DNA from: an uncultured Rhodospirillales bacterium
GTDB taxonomy: Bacteria; Pseudomonadota; Alphaproteobacteria; Reyranellales; Reyranellaceae
DNA length: 39,840 nucleotides
NCBI GenBank assembly: GCA_902825855.1
Contig: CADECW010000060.1
Location: forward strand, 1 to 39,840
Reading direction: 5' to 3'
In this document: positions 7,900 through 15,029 of the stretch, in pieces
How positions within the stretch are numbered: the stretch's first letter is position 1
How the letters are laid out: the number at the start of each line of letters is the position of its first letter
Notes under the pieces: generated by a model
What the model was told of the DNA's origin: nothing
The model's database searches: none
What the model saw: only the letters and a program-made list of their open reading frames with translations
Position numbers and translations under genes: made by a program

Positions 7900-8112
7900 C
7901 TGCGAGTGTTCTAGTGATCGAGCACGATGGTCCGTCGGACGTGTCCCGTCTACTCTGGCAGCAGACGTCCCTTTTCGCCGACGCCAAATTGGCGAAGCAT
8001 TAGACGTCGGCAACCGATGGACAAGCATAGAGCATGCGCTTCCCGGCCCGCATCACGTTTCGCGTATCCTTCCTCTGCGGAGGTTCATGTCCGTCGTGAA
8101 AGCGAGCCCGCC

Positions 8113-9714
8113 TCACGCCAGCACGGTTCCCCGCCGCCTGAGCAGTCGGCCCGGCAGGGCGCCGGTATGCTCGCCGTGGTCGATCACCACCAGGCCGTTG
8201 ACGATCACCGTCCTGATGCCTGCCGGATACTGGTGCGGGTCGTCGTAGGTCGACCGATCGATGATCGTCGCGGGGTCGAACAGAACCACGTCGGCCGCCT
8301 GGCCTTCAGACAGGATGCCGCGGTCCGTCATGCCGAGCGCCGCCGCGGCGCCCCCGGTCATCTTGGCGATCGCCTGAGGCAAGGTGAGCAGGCCGAGATC
8401 GCGGGCATAGTGCCCGATCAGCCGCGGGAACGTGCCGTAGAGACGCGGATGTGGCTTGCCCTGGCTGGTGATGCCATAGGGCGCCACGCATGGCCCGTCG
8501 GAGCCGACCAAGGCGGAAGGGTCGGCGGCAATGGAGCGCACGTCGGCTTCCGACATCGATCGCACCACGATGCGGGTCGCGCCCTTGTCCGCGATGATGA
8601 CGTCGCAGACCGCATCGAGCGGATCGCAGCGCCGCTCTTGCGCGATCTCCTCGATGGTTCGGCCAGGCTCGGCCGCGCCATGGGGCGAGATGGCGATGCG
8701 GATATCGGCCCAGGATTCGATCTGGCCGAAATTGTTGAAGCCGACTTCGGCGACCTTCTGCCGGATGCGCGAGCGGACATAAGGATCGGCGAGGCGTGCC
8801 AGTGTCGCCGAAATGCCACCTTCATGCAGCCAGGTCGGCAGCAGGAAGCGCAGTGGGTTGGTGGCCCAATCATAGGGATACTGGTCGCCATGCACGTCGA
8901 CGCCACGGGCGCGGGCGGCGTCGATCGCCTCGAGAAGGCGATCGGCCTGGCCCCAGCTGTCGGTCCCGGACAGCTTCATGTGGGCGATCTGCACATGGAC
9001 GCCGCAATGCTCGCCGATGTCGATCGCTTCCGCGACGGCCTCGTGCACGCTGTGGGATTCGTCGCGGATGTGGGAGGAGTAGCGTGCGCCGTGAGCCTTC
9101 AGCACGCGACCCAGGGCGCGCAGTTCGTCGCGCTCACTGAAGCTGCCCGGCGCGGTGAACAGTCCGGAAGACAGGCCGAGCGCGCCGGCCTCCAATCCCT
9201 CGGACAGCATGTCCTGCATGTGGTGCAGCTCCGCCTCCCGCGGCGCGCGGTTTTCCATGCCCATCGCCATCAGGCGAAGCGTGTTGTGGCCGACCTGCAT
9301 CACGGTGTTCACCGCCAGATCGGGCCAGCTGTCCATATAGCGCGCAAAGTCGGTTGCCTCGAAGGTCAGCCAAGGGGCGCTGCCCGACAGATACTCGCGC
9401 AGCGCATCGACCTTGCCGGGCAGCGCCGGCGCGACGGAAAATCCGCAATTGCCGACGACCTCGGTCGTCACACCTTGGCGGATCTTGCATTCGGCCTTCG
9501 GGTTGAGTGGCAGGGTAAAGTCGGAATGGGTATGGATGTCGATGAAGCCTGGGGCCACCACGGAGCCGTGGGCGTCGATGACGCGCTCGGCGCTTTCCAC
9601 CCGGTTCGCTTCGATGGCGACGATGCGACCGTCGCGGATTGCCACATCCGCCACTCGGGCAGGCGCGCCGGTGCCATCGATCACCTGGCCGCCCCGTATC
9701 AAGATGTCATCCAT
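8113..9714 (-). CDS. N-acyl-D-amino-acid deacylase (D-aminoacylase) family amidohydrolase
   Basis: This 533-residue TIM-barrel metallo-hydrolase would release D-amino acids from N-acyl-D-amino acids, or act on a related amide. Visible features are the small beta domain MDDILIRGGQVIDGTG, the metal motif HTHSD (H61, H63, D65) and GNCGFSVAP with the D-aminoacylase-specific cysteine C90. Further along are SSHIRDE (H215), IAHMK (H245), the substrate-pocket YPYDW (279-283) and the catalytic Asp in VGSDG (D406). Its length is slightly above the family's 480-530. The ATG at 9714 follows GGGGGA. It is a single-gene unit on the minus strand; the sRNA candidate lies upstream, pointing away. Confidence 0.9.
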   Translation of the reverse strand: MDDILIRGGQVIDGTGAPARVADVAIRDGRIVAIEANRVESAERVIDAHGSVVAPGFIDIHTHSDFTLPLNPKAECKIRQGVTTEVVGNCGFSVAPALPGKVDALREYLSGSAPWLTFEATDFARYMDSWPDLAVNTVMQVGHNTLRLMAMGMENRAPREAELHHMQDMLSEGLEAGALGLSSGLFTAPGSFSERDELRALGRVLKAHGARYSSHIRDESHSVHEAVAEAIDIGEHCGVHVQIAHMKLSGTDSWGQADRLLEAIDAARARGVDVHGDQYPYDWATNPLRFLLPTWLHEGGISATLARLADPYVRSRIRQKVAEVGFNNFGQIESWADIRIAISPHGAAEPGRTIEEIAQERRCDPLDAVCDVIIADKGATRIVVRSMSEADVRSIAADPSALVGSDGPCVAPYGITSQGKPHPRLYGTFPRLIGHYARDLGLLTLPQAIAKMTGGAAAALGMTDRGILSEGQAADVVLFDPATIIDRSTYDDPHQYPAGIRTVIVNGLVVIDHGEHTGALPGRLLRRRGTVLA

Positions 9715-9865
9715 CGCTTCCCCCGATGACGAGCAAATCGGTCGTCCGGGTCAGAGACTAGGCTCGCCCCCAGGTGGCGGGCAACGTCGGGAGCCAGACC
9801 TCAAGCAGAGGCGAGATTCGACCCAGTTCGAGCACGGGCCCTTTGGTCATTGATACTGTCTTTTT

Positions 9866-9953
9866 CGCACGGGACTTCAGGCGTACCATGCTGCCCGTCC
9901 TCCCTGACAGGGTGTGGGTTATGGCCCCCGGTGTTCGCCGGGGGTCTTTTTTG
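9866..9953 (+). ncRNA. Candidate intergenic small RNA with intrinsic terminator
   Basis: The 260-bp gap between two minus-strand genes (starts at 9715, ends at 9974) carries a plus-strand intrinsic terminator at 9925-9953, so a plus-strand transcript must end here. No coding frame precedes it. Upstream, ACGGG (9871-9875) can pair with CCCGT (9896-9900), with an inner CAG/CTG extension (9880-9882 with 9893-9895). An unpaired segment containing TCCTCCC (9901-9904 region) sits between the two hairpins; C/U-rich anti-SD-like loops are typical of alphaproteobacterial trans-acting sRNAs. A possible -10, GATACT (9854-9859), puts the 5' end near 9866, but no good -35 is visible. The 5' end is therefore approximate. 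Confidence 0.45.
9925..9953 (+). terminator. Strong Rho-independent terminator, plus strand
   Basis: Stem CCCCCGG (9925-9931) and CCGGGGG (9938-9944) closes a TGTTCG loop and is followed at once by TCTTTTTTG (9945-9953). This is a textbook intrinsic terminator on the plus strand. On the minus strand it lacks a downstream T-run, so it does not serve the tetR gene that ends at 9975. Confidence 0.85.
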
Positions 9954-9974
9954 TCCAGGCAAGGGGCTCGGACG

Positions 9975-10580
9975 TCAGGCGCAGATGGTCGGTACCATGG
10001 AATTGGCGAAGGCCTTCAGGTCGCTGGCCTTGGCGCCGAGGCGGGCGCGGATGGCGATGGCGTACATGATGGCGCCGGCCATGCGCGCGCGCGCCGCCGG
10101 GGCGGGCCTGCCAGGCAGGTCGCTGGCGGCAAAGCCGCGCTCCAGGCTCTTCTCGATCGCGGCCAGAAGCTCGGCAGCTGCCTCGGCGATCCTTGGATAG
10201 GTCGGCGATTCGACGGCGGCGGTGCCCACGATCATGCAGCCCGGGCGGTGCGGCGGCGCGGTGTAGAGGTCGATCGCCGCGGCGTAGACCTTGACCAGGC
10301 GCTGCTGGATCGTGCCGGGGCCTGCCAGGATCGCATCGAGGCCCTCGATGCTCCTGGCGCCGTAGAAGCGCAGCGTGGCGATGTAGAGCTGCTCCTTGTC
10401 GCCGAACGCGGCGTACAGGCTCGGCCGGTTGAGGCCGGCCGCGGCGGCCAGTTCGTCGAGCGACGCGCCGGTAAAGCCCTTGGCCAGGAACACGCCGCGC
10501 ACCTTTTCCAGGACCTCCTCGGTGCTGAAGCCGCGCGGGCGGCCGCGTGACCGTTTCGTCATTTCTGTACTGGTTCGCAT
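9975..10580 (-). CDS. TetR/AcrR-family transcriptional regulator
   Basis: This is a TetR-type repressor of about 200 residues. The basic leader KRSRGRPRGFS is followed by an N-terminal helix-turn-helix (residues 39-60: ASLDELAAAAGLNRPSLYAAFG, then DKEQLY) and a helical ligand-binding domain with PGCMIVGTA near residue 130. That PGC motif is common in the TetR_C_16/YcdC-like group. Two starts are possible: ATG 10580, with AAGG 6 nt upstream (used here), or ATG 10562 (MTKRSRGRPR), with no clear Shine-Dalgarno. It is divergent from a glutathione S-transferase gene. One of two near-identical 22-bp repeats overlaps its own start region and the other lies before gst, so self- and gst-regulation are likely. 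Confidence 0.88.
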   Translation of the reverse strand: MRTSTEMTKRSRGRPRGFSTEEVLEKVRGVFLAKGFTGASLDELAAAAGLNRPSLYAAFGDKEQLYIATLRFYGARSIEGLDAILAGPGTIQQRLVKVYAAAIDLYTAPPHRPGCMIVGTAAVESPTYPRIAEAAAELLAAIEKSLERGFAASDLPGRPAPAARARMAGAIMYAIAIRARLGAKASDLKAFANSMVPTICA

Positions 10581-10582
10581 AA
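10561..10582. repeat. TetR operator candidate, copy 1
   Basis: This 22-bp element has the pattern ATTTCTGTAC-n-G-n-n-TCGCATAA and overlaps the tetR start codon(s). It matches the element at 10610-10631 at 19 of 22 positions, in direct orientation and 49 bp away. Position and near identity suggest a binding site for the divergent TetR protein. Confidence 0.6.
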
Positions 10583-10609
10583 TTTGCCTTGACGCAGCCT
10601 GTCGCCCGT

Positions 10610-10631
10610 ATTTCTGTACCGTATCGCATAA
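10610..10631. repeat. TetR operator candidate, copy 2 (upstream of gst)
   Basis: This second copy of the 22-bp element ends 16 bp before the gst start codon. A TTGACG (10589-10594) lies 17-18 bp before the first bases of this copy, so the repeat would cover the -10 region of a gst promoter. That is the usual arrangement for repression. Confidence 0.6.
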
Positions 10632-10647
10632 AACCCAGGAGGACGCG

Positions 10648-11268
10648 ATGGAACTGTTCGCTTCACCCATGGCCTGCTCTCTCGCTTCGCATATCACGGC
10701 GCTGGAAGCAGGTCTGCCCGTCAAGGTCCGGTTCGTCGAGAACAAGAAGACCGACGACGGCGGCGACTACTTTCAGATCTCGGAAAAGGGCTATGTGCCT
10801 GCTCTGAGACTGGACGACGGCCGAATCCTGAACGAGGGGCCGTCGGTGCTGCAGTACCTGGCCGACCGCAAGCCCGAAGCCGGGCTGGCGCCGGCCTGGG
10901 GCACGGTGGAGCGCTACCAGCTGATCGACACGCTGAACTATCTGTCGACCGAACTGCACAAGCGCATCTTCTACAACGTGTTCAATCCCAAGGCCGCCGA
11001 CGTGACCAAGCAGGCCGCTCGCGAGCTGTTCAAGCCGACCTTCGACCATCTGTCGAAGAAGCTCGGCACCGGAGATCACCTGGTCGGCAACAACTTTACC
11101 GTGGCCGATGCATATCTCGTCACCATGTTGAACTGGGCGGTGTTCCTGAAGGTGGATCTTTCGAAGTGGCCGACGATCGCAGCCTATCATCAGAAGCACC
11201 TCAAGCGCCCGTCCGTCGTCAAGGCGATGGGCGTGGAAATGGCCGAGCGTCAGCGGCGCGCGGCCTGA
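10648..11268 (+). CDS. Glutathione S-transferase, beta-class-like
   Basis: This 206-residue cytosolic GST opens MELFASPMACSLASHITALEAGLP, the beta-class N-terminus with the active-site cysteine at C10 and Ser11. It has the cis-Pro motif YVPAL (P51) and the glutathione-binding EGPSVLQYLAD (63-73). An all-helical C-terminal domain contains FTVADAYLVTML, the N-capping box/hydrophobic staple region. It conjugates or reduces electrophiles with glutathione. The ATG at 10648 is preceded by AGGAGG at 8-nt range. It sits under a putative TetR operator and divergent from tetR, which suggests induction by a toxic electrophile or drug. Confidence 0.92.
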   Translation: MELFASPMACSLASHITALEAGLPVKVRFVENKKTDDGGDYFQISEKGYVPALRLDDGRILNEGPSVLQYLADRKPEAGLAPAWGTVERYQLIDTLNYLSTELHKRIFYNVFNPKAADVTKQAARELFKPTFDHLSKKLGTGDHLVGNNFTVADAYLVTMLNWAVFLKVDLSKWPTIAAYHQKHLKRPSVVKAMGVEMAERQRRAA

Positions 11269-11291
11269 TGCCCGCCTTCGCCTAGTCAAAT

Positions 11292-12131
11292 TTAGGACGA
11301 AGCGACCTTCTTGTTCAGCACCGCGAACCGGTCCTTCGGCGCCTTCTCCCGCGCCGCGGGGCCGTAAGTTCCCATCTCGATGCGGTGCGGGATGGTGAGC
11401 ATGTAATTCTTGAAGGCGTTCTCCATCGCCGCCTTGAATCCCTGCGCATCGAGCGTCTCGTTGACCGACGCCTTGGCGAGCTTCATGGCATAGGGATCAC
11501 GTTCGGCGATGTCCTGCGCCAGCGCCATGGTCTCCTCTTCGAGCTTCGCTCGCGGCACCACGCGGTTCACCAGCCCGGCCCGCTCGGCCTCGGCGGCGCC
11601 GATGAAGCGGCCGGTGAAGAGGTACTCCTTGGTCTTGCGTGGCCCGAAGTCCCACGGCATCGAGAAATACTGCACGTGGCTGCCGCCCCACTTCACGGCG
11701 CGATCGGCGAACTGGGCATCTTCGCTCGCGATGATGAGATCGCAGGCCGAGGCGATCATGAGACCGCCCATGATGCAGTAGCCCTGGACCTGGGCAATCG
11801 TGGGCTTGGGCAGGTCACGCCAGCGCATGGTGTTTTCGAAGAAGCGCTCCCAGAGGCGCCGGTACTCGCCCTTGAAGCCGGGCTCGAGCGGCGTCTTCTT
11901 CTGGTCGGCCATCTCCTGCGGGCTGCCAAGATCGTGGCCAGCCGAAAAATGCTTGCCGGCGCCGGCCAGGATGATGACCCGCACCGCGTCGTCGTCGACC
12001 GCGCGCAGGAAGGCATCGTCGAGCTCTTCCAGCAGGATGCGGCTCTGCGCGTTCAGGACCTCGGGCCGGTTGGTCGTTATTTTCAGGACGGCGCCGGTCT
12101 GTTCGGTCAACAGGGTTGAATACTTGCTCAT
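11292..12131 (-). CDS. Enoyl-CoA hydratase/isomerase-family (crotonase) protein
   Basis: This 279-residue crotonase-fold protein carries the oxyanion-hole segment FSAGHDLG (62-69) and the second oxyanion segment QGYCIMGGLMIASACDL (117-132). Aligned to rat mitochondrial hydratase, the two catalytic glutamates are absent: E144 falls on M125 and E164 on A145. It is therefore unlikely to be a straightforward enoyl-CoA hydratase and may be an isomerase, thioesterase, dehalogenase or C-C hydrolase. The start ATG at 12131 lies within an ATGA overlap with the amidohydrolase gene that precedes it, so the two are translationally coupled and probably act on one pathway. Confidence 0.87.
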   Translation of the reverse strand: MSKYSTLLTEQTGAVLKITTNRPEVLNAQSRILLEELDDAFLRAVDDDAVRVIILAGAGKHFSAGHDLGSPQEMADQKKTPLEPGFKGEYRRLWERFFENTMRWRDLPKPTIAQVQGYCIMGGLMIASACDLIIASEDAQFADRAVKWGGSHVQYFSMPWDFGPRKTKEYLFTGRFIGAAEAERAGLVNRVVPRAKLEEETMALAQDIAERDPYAMKLAKASVNETLDAQGFKAAMENAFKNYMLTIPHRIEMGTYGPAAREKAPKDRFAVLNKKVASS

Positions 12132-13276
12132 GCCAGTCCCGCTCCCATGAGGTCGACGAAGTTGTCGCAATAGAAACGCTGCTTCTGCTGGTCGCTGATG
12201 CCGGCCGCTTCCATCGAGGCCTCGAAACGCTTGATCGGATGGCGTCCGCCTTCGACGTGCGGAAAGTCCGACGAGAACAGGCACACCTCATCGCCTGCGT
12301 TGGCGATGATCCAACCGGCATCCTCGTGCGGATAGGGCGTGACACGCACCTGGCGTTTCACGAACTCGCTTGGCTTCAGCGACATCTTCTGCAGTCGCTC
12401 CTCGTTCTTGTAGAAGGCGTTGTGTGCCGAATCCATGTTGCGCATCCAACCCGGCACCCATGAGGCGCCCTGCTCGATGACGCCGAACTTCAATCGGGGA
12501 AATCGGTCGAGCACGCGGTCGACGACCAGCGCGGTCAGGGCCTTCATCGGCGGATAGGCGATCGCCATATAGTCGATCGACTTGAAATTGTCGTCGCCGC
12601 CATGGAAATCGGGAACCGGCGGCAGGCCGTTGTTGAAGTAGGCGTCCTCGAGAAGCTTCCCGCCGCCGCCGACATGGAAAACGATCGGCAGGCCGGCCTC
12701 CTGGGCGATCGCCCACAGGGGATCGAAGCCGATGTGGCTCGGCGAATGATCGTCGGGGCAACGCGAGGGGATCATCAGCGCCTTGGCGCCGAGCGAGATC
12801 GCCTCCTTGGCAGCCTTGGCGGTGCGCTCGAAATCGACCAGCGGCACATAGCCCGTCGCCAGCAGGCGTCGGTCGACCGAGCAGAACTCCACCATGTGCC
12901 GTGTATGGGCGCGCGCCACGGCATATGTGAGATCGGGATCGGGGCCGCCCTCGAGCACCGAGGAGTAGTTCAGCAGCGCCGTCGTGAACATGAGCTGGCT
13001 GGCGAAGCCCAGAAGATCGATCGAGCGGGGACGGTCGTGGCTTGCCGAGGCGCCAAGGGCTGCCCAGTTCTTGGCGAGCATGATCTGGCTTTCATCGAAG
13101 TCCGCGCCGCGGCGTGCGTCCTTGAGATGGCTGTGAAAGCCTTCGCGGCGTGGGAAGAGAACGTCATCTCCGACACGGTCGCGATACTTGGCCTCGATAT
13201 GATCGACGAGAAAGCCCGGCAGCTCCATGATGTGCGCGTCGGCGTCGTGAATGACGCGCCCGCTGGCGTAGGGCAT
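12128..13276 (-). CDS. Amidohydrolase-2 family protein (ACMSD/gamma-resorcylate decarboxylase-like)
   Basis: This 382-residue protein begins with the metal motif VIHDADAHIMELP (D13-x-H15), as in the amidohydrolase_2 (PF04909) family of metal-dependent hydrolases and non-oxidative decarboxylases. A central region FHVGGGGKLLEDA supplies a further metal-binding His, and LFSSDFPHVEGGRHPIKRFE carries the conserved C-terminal Asp in SSDFPH. The ATG at 13276 has GGAGGA immediately upstream; a longer frame to 13756 overlaps the divergent hydratase and was rejected. It is first in a two-gene unit with the crotonase and divergent from a keto-acid hydratase. A role in ring-cleavage or dihydroxybenzoate-type catabolism is plausible but not proven. 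Confidence 0.87.
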   Translation of the reverse strand: MPYASGRVIHDADAHIMELPGFLVDHIEAKYRDRVGDDVLFPRREGFHSHLKDARRGADFDESQIMLAKNWAALGASASHDRPRSIDLLGFASQLMFTTALLNYSSVLEGGPDPDLTYAVARAHTRHMVEFCSVDRRLLATGYVPLVDFERTAKAAKEAISLGAKALMIPSRCPDDHSPSHIGFDPLWAIAQEAGLPIVFHVGGGGKLLEDAYFNNGLPPVPDFHGGDDNFKSIDYMAIAYPPMKALTALVVDRVLDRFPRLKFGVIEQGASWVPGWMRNMDSAHNAFYKNEERLQKMSLKPSEFVKRQVRVTPYPHEDAGWIIANAGDEVCLFSSDFPHVEGGRHPIKRFEASMEAAGISDQQKQRFYCDNFVDLMGAGLA

Positions 13277-13319
13277 TGTTCCTCCGGTCTCTCTTTCCTC
13301 GCTTGTGCGGGAGCTTAGC

Positions 13320-14063
13320 ATGACGCTCGATATTTCCCATGCCGTGCGCGGCCTGCTGGAGGCGCGCAGCACCGGCATGCAGATGGCGCCGCCCTTTGCA
13401 TTGCCGGACCGCGATGCGGTGTATGCCATCCAGGATGGCGTTGTGCGCGCCACCGGCCCGGCCGCCGGCTGGAAGGTCGGTGCCCGCACGCCGACGGCCG
13501 AGCCCAATCCGGCGCCATTGCTCGCCGGTGCGTTGGTGATGTCGCCGGCGAAGTTCGACGGCAAGGCCATGCACATGATCGGCGTGGAGATAGAGATCTC
13601 CTTCCACATCGTGCGCGACATTGACGCGCGCAGCGGGCCGGTCGACCGCGACGAAGCACTTGCCGCCGTGGGCGATGCCTTCGTCGGCATGGAAGTGGTC
13701 GACACACGGCTGGCGAACTTCCAGCAGGCCGATCCCGAATGGTTGCTGGCCGACAACCAGATGAACCATGCCCTGGTGGTCGGCGATGCGATCGCGAACT
13801 GGAGAAACCTCGACTGGGCGAACCTGCCCGTGAGGCTCGTAATCGATGATGGGATCGCGCTGGATCAGAAAGGCGGGCTGGGAGCGGTCGATCCGGTACG
13901 GCCCCTGGCCTGGATGATCGATCACGCGGTCCGTAAACGTGGCGGCCTTCGCGCGGGTCAGGCCATCACTACCGGTTCATGGACCGGTCTTCGCTACTTC
14001 CCGCCGGGAACTCGCGCGCGTGGCGAGTTCCCGGGGTTGGGTTCTGTCGAAGCGTCGTTCTAA
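13320..14063 (+). CDS. 2-keto-4-pentenoate hydratase / fumarylacetoacetase-like hydratase
   Basis: This 247-residue protein belongs to the MhpD/TesE/HpaH group, which hydrates 2-hydroxypenta-2,4-dienoate in meta-cleavage pathways, or its decarboxylase relatives. Typical segments are AYAIQDGVVRATGPAAGWKVG-like N-terminal helices and the VEIEISFHIVRDI strand with the metal-binding Glu pair. Later come the AFVGMEVVDTR segment and LADNQMNHALVVG. The ATG at 13320 follows GGGAG; a GTG five codons earlier is less likely because it would hide this site. It is divergent from the amidohydrolase by 43 bp, and its TAA shares CTAA with the stop of the next gene on the other strand. Confidence 0.85.
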   Translation: MTLDISHAVRGLLEARSTGMQMAPPFALPDRDAVYAIQDGVVRATGPAAGWKVGARTPTAEPNPAPLLAGALVMSPAKFDGKAMHMIGVEIEISFHIVRDIDARSGPVDRDEALAAVGDAFVGMEVVDTRLANFQQADPEWLLADNQMNHALVVGDAIANWRNLDWANLPVRLVIDDGIALDQKGGLGAVDPVRPLAWMIDHAVRKRGGLRAGQAITTGSWTGLRYFPPGTRARGEFPGLGSVEASF

Positions 14064-14431
14064 TACTTGATCGCGACCGTGCGGCTGGCGGACTCGCTCA
14101 CGGCATCCACCCTGGGCAACGCCCTCGCAGGCTCATGCGCCACCACGATCGCGCTGGCAGGTGCGCCATCGCGGATCATCTCCTGCTTCACGGCTTCAGC
14201 CAGGTCGAGACGACCCACCAGGTGAATCGTCTTGCCGGACCTGGCTGCCGTGATGGCATTGCTGACCATCGGTGCAGCCGACGGGGGCAGTACGTTACCC
14301 TTCTGAAGAAAAATGATGGATTCCGAGCGCGGCTCGCCAGTGGCGTAAGCCAGGTTAGTGCTCTGGGCCATTGCCGAATATGACAGGAAGAGGCCGCCGA
14401 GCATTCCGGCGGCAATGCGATATTTCTGCAT
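14060..14431 (-). CDS. Small exported protein with a shortened OmpA-C-like domain
   Basis: This 123-residue protein starts with a Sec signal peptide (residues 1-22, cleavage after AMA). The mature part has the strand-helix pattern SIIFLQKGNVLPPSAAPMVSNAITAARSGKTIHLVGRLDLAEAVKQEMIRDGAPASAIVV. This follows OmpA/MotB peptidoglycan-binding domains (F-x-x-G...L...A...G-(H/R)-x-D...V...L...G(V/A)PA..I). The usual loop after G-x-x-D, which contains the N-x-x-LSxxRA motif, is shortened, so peptidoglycan binding may be lost. The start at 14431 puts the signal peptide at the N-terminus; a longer GTG frame does not. I infer an envelope location. The domain call is moderately sure. Confidence 0.65.
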   Translation of the reverse strand: MQKYRIAAGMLGGLFLSYSAMAQSTNLAYATGEPRSESIIFLQKGNVLPPSAAPMVSNAITAARSGKTIHLVGRLDLAEAVKQEMIRDGAPASAIVVAHEPARALPRVDAVSESASRTVAIKY

Positions 14432-14598
14432 TGCTGGACTCCTTCTCGCGTTGCAAATCACGCAAGGAGTCAACGCCGCTCCGGCCTCGTGGTTTCCTGT
14501 CACAGTTCATGTGCACCACCACGAAGCCGGCACAATTCATATACTATTACTAACTGCTACTATCTGCCGGCGGATCGGCCGCGAGTGGCGGCCAAGCC

Positions 14599-15000
14599 CT
14601 AGTAGTACCAGCCGTACGGCCAGCCGCCCCACGGACCCCAATCCCAGGAGTACATCTCCATCTCCTGTGCGGCCATGGCGTTCTCGTCGGCGAGCTGCTT
14701 GTCGAACATGTTCTTGCGATACGCCGCGTAAGCGTTCTGGTCGCCGACATAGAGGCACACGCAGACCGTAGGATCAGGATAGACGTAGAACACACGGCCG
14801 TCCCGGATCTGGCGCGCGAAGCGGTGCGCCGGCAACTGCTTGAACGCAGCCTGGCGCGCCGGGGTGTTGGCCGGCACGAACTTGAAGCCGGCGGCCGTCA
14901 TCATGTCTTCCTTGTTGGCGATCTTCTGCTGCGGGCTTTGGCAGGCGGCGACGGCAACGCACAGTCCGAGAGCAGCCAGAGTTGTCCCAATTCGCTTCAT
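14599..15000 (-). CDS. Small lipoprotein with an aromatic-rich C-terminal tail
   Basis: This 133-residue protein has a lipoprotein signal peptide ending in the lipobox VAAC (C20), so it should be acylated and anchored in the outer or inner membrane. The mature part is hydrophilic, with a core AAGFKFVPANTPARQAAFKQL, then FARQIRDGRVFYVYPDPTVCVCLYVG with two cysteines (C80, C82). It ends in a tail of Trp, Gly, Pro and Tyr (residues 119-133, seven aromatic side chains). No catalytic motif is recognised. The start at 15000 places GGAG 9-12 nt upstream; an ATG six codons earlier would move the signal peptide inward. Confidence 0.75.
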   Translation of the reverse strand: MKRIGTTLAALGLCVAVAACQSPQQKIANKEDMMTAAGFKFVPANTPARQAAFKQLPAHRFARQIRDGRVFYVYPDPTVCVCLYVGDQNAYAAYRKNMFDKQLADENAMAAQEMEMYSWDWGPWGGWPYGWYY

Positions 15001-15029
15001 CACCTTCTCCTTCTTCATATCGACCCTGG

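Noticed and set aside
7817..8248. Small gene overlapping the end of the DUF4214 gene
   Set aside because: It has a Cys/Arg-rich low-information sequence, overlaps two real genes, and has no Shine-Dalgarno.
12128..13756. Extended N-terminus for the amidohydrolase
   Set aside because: The extra 160 codons are antisense to the divergent hydratase, and a good GGAGGA site lies directly before the ATG at 13276.
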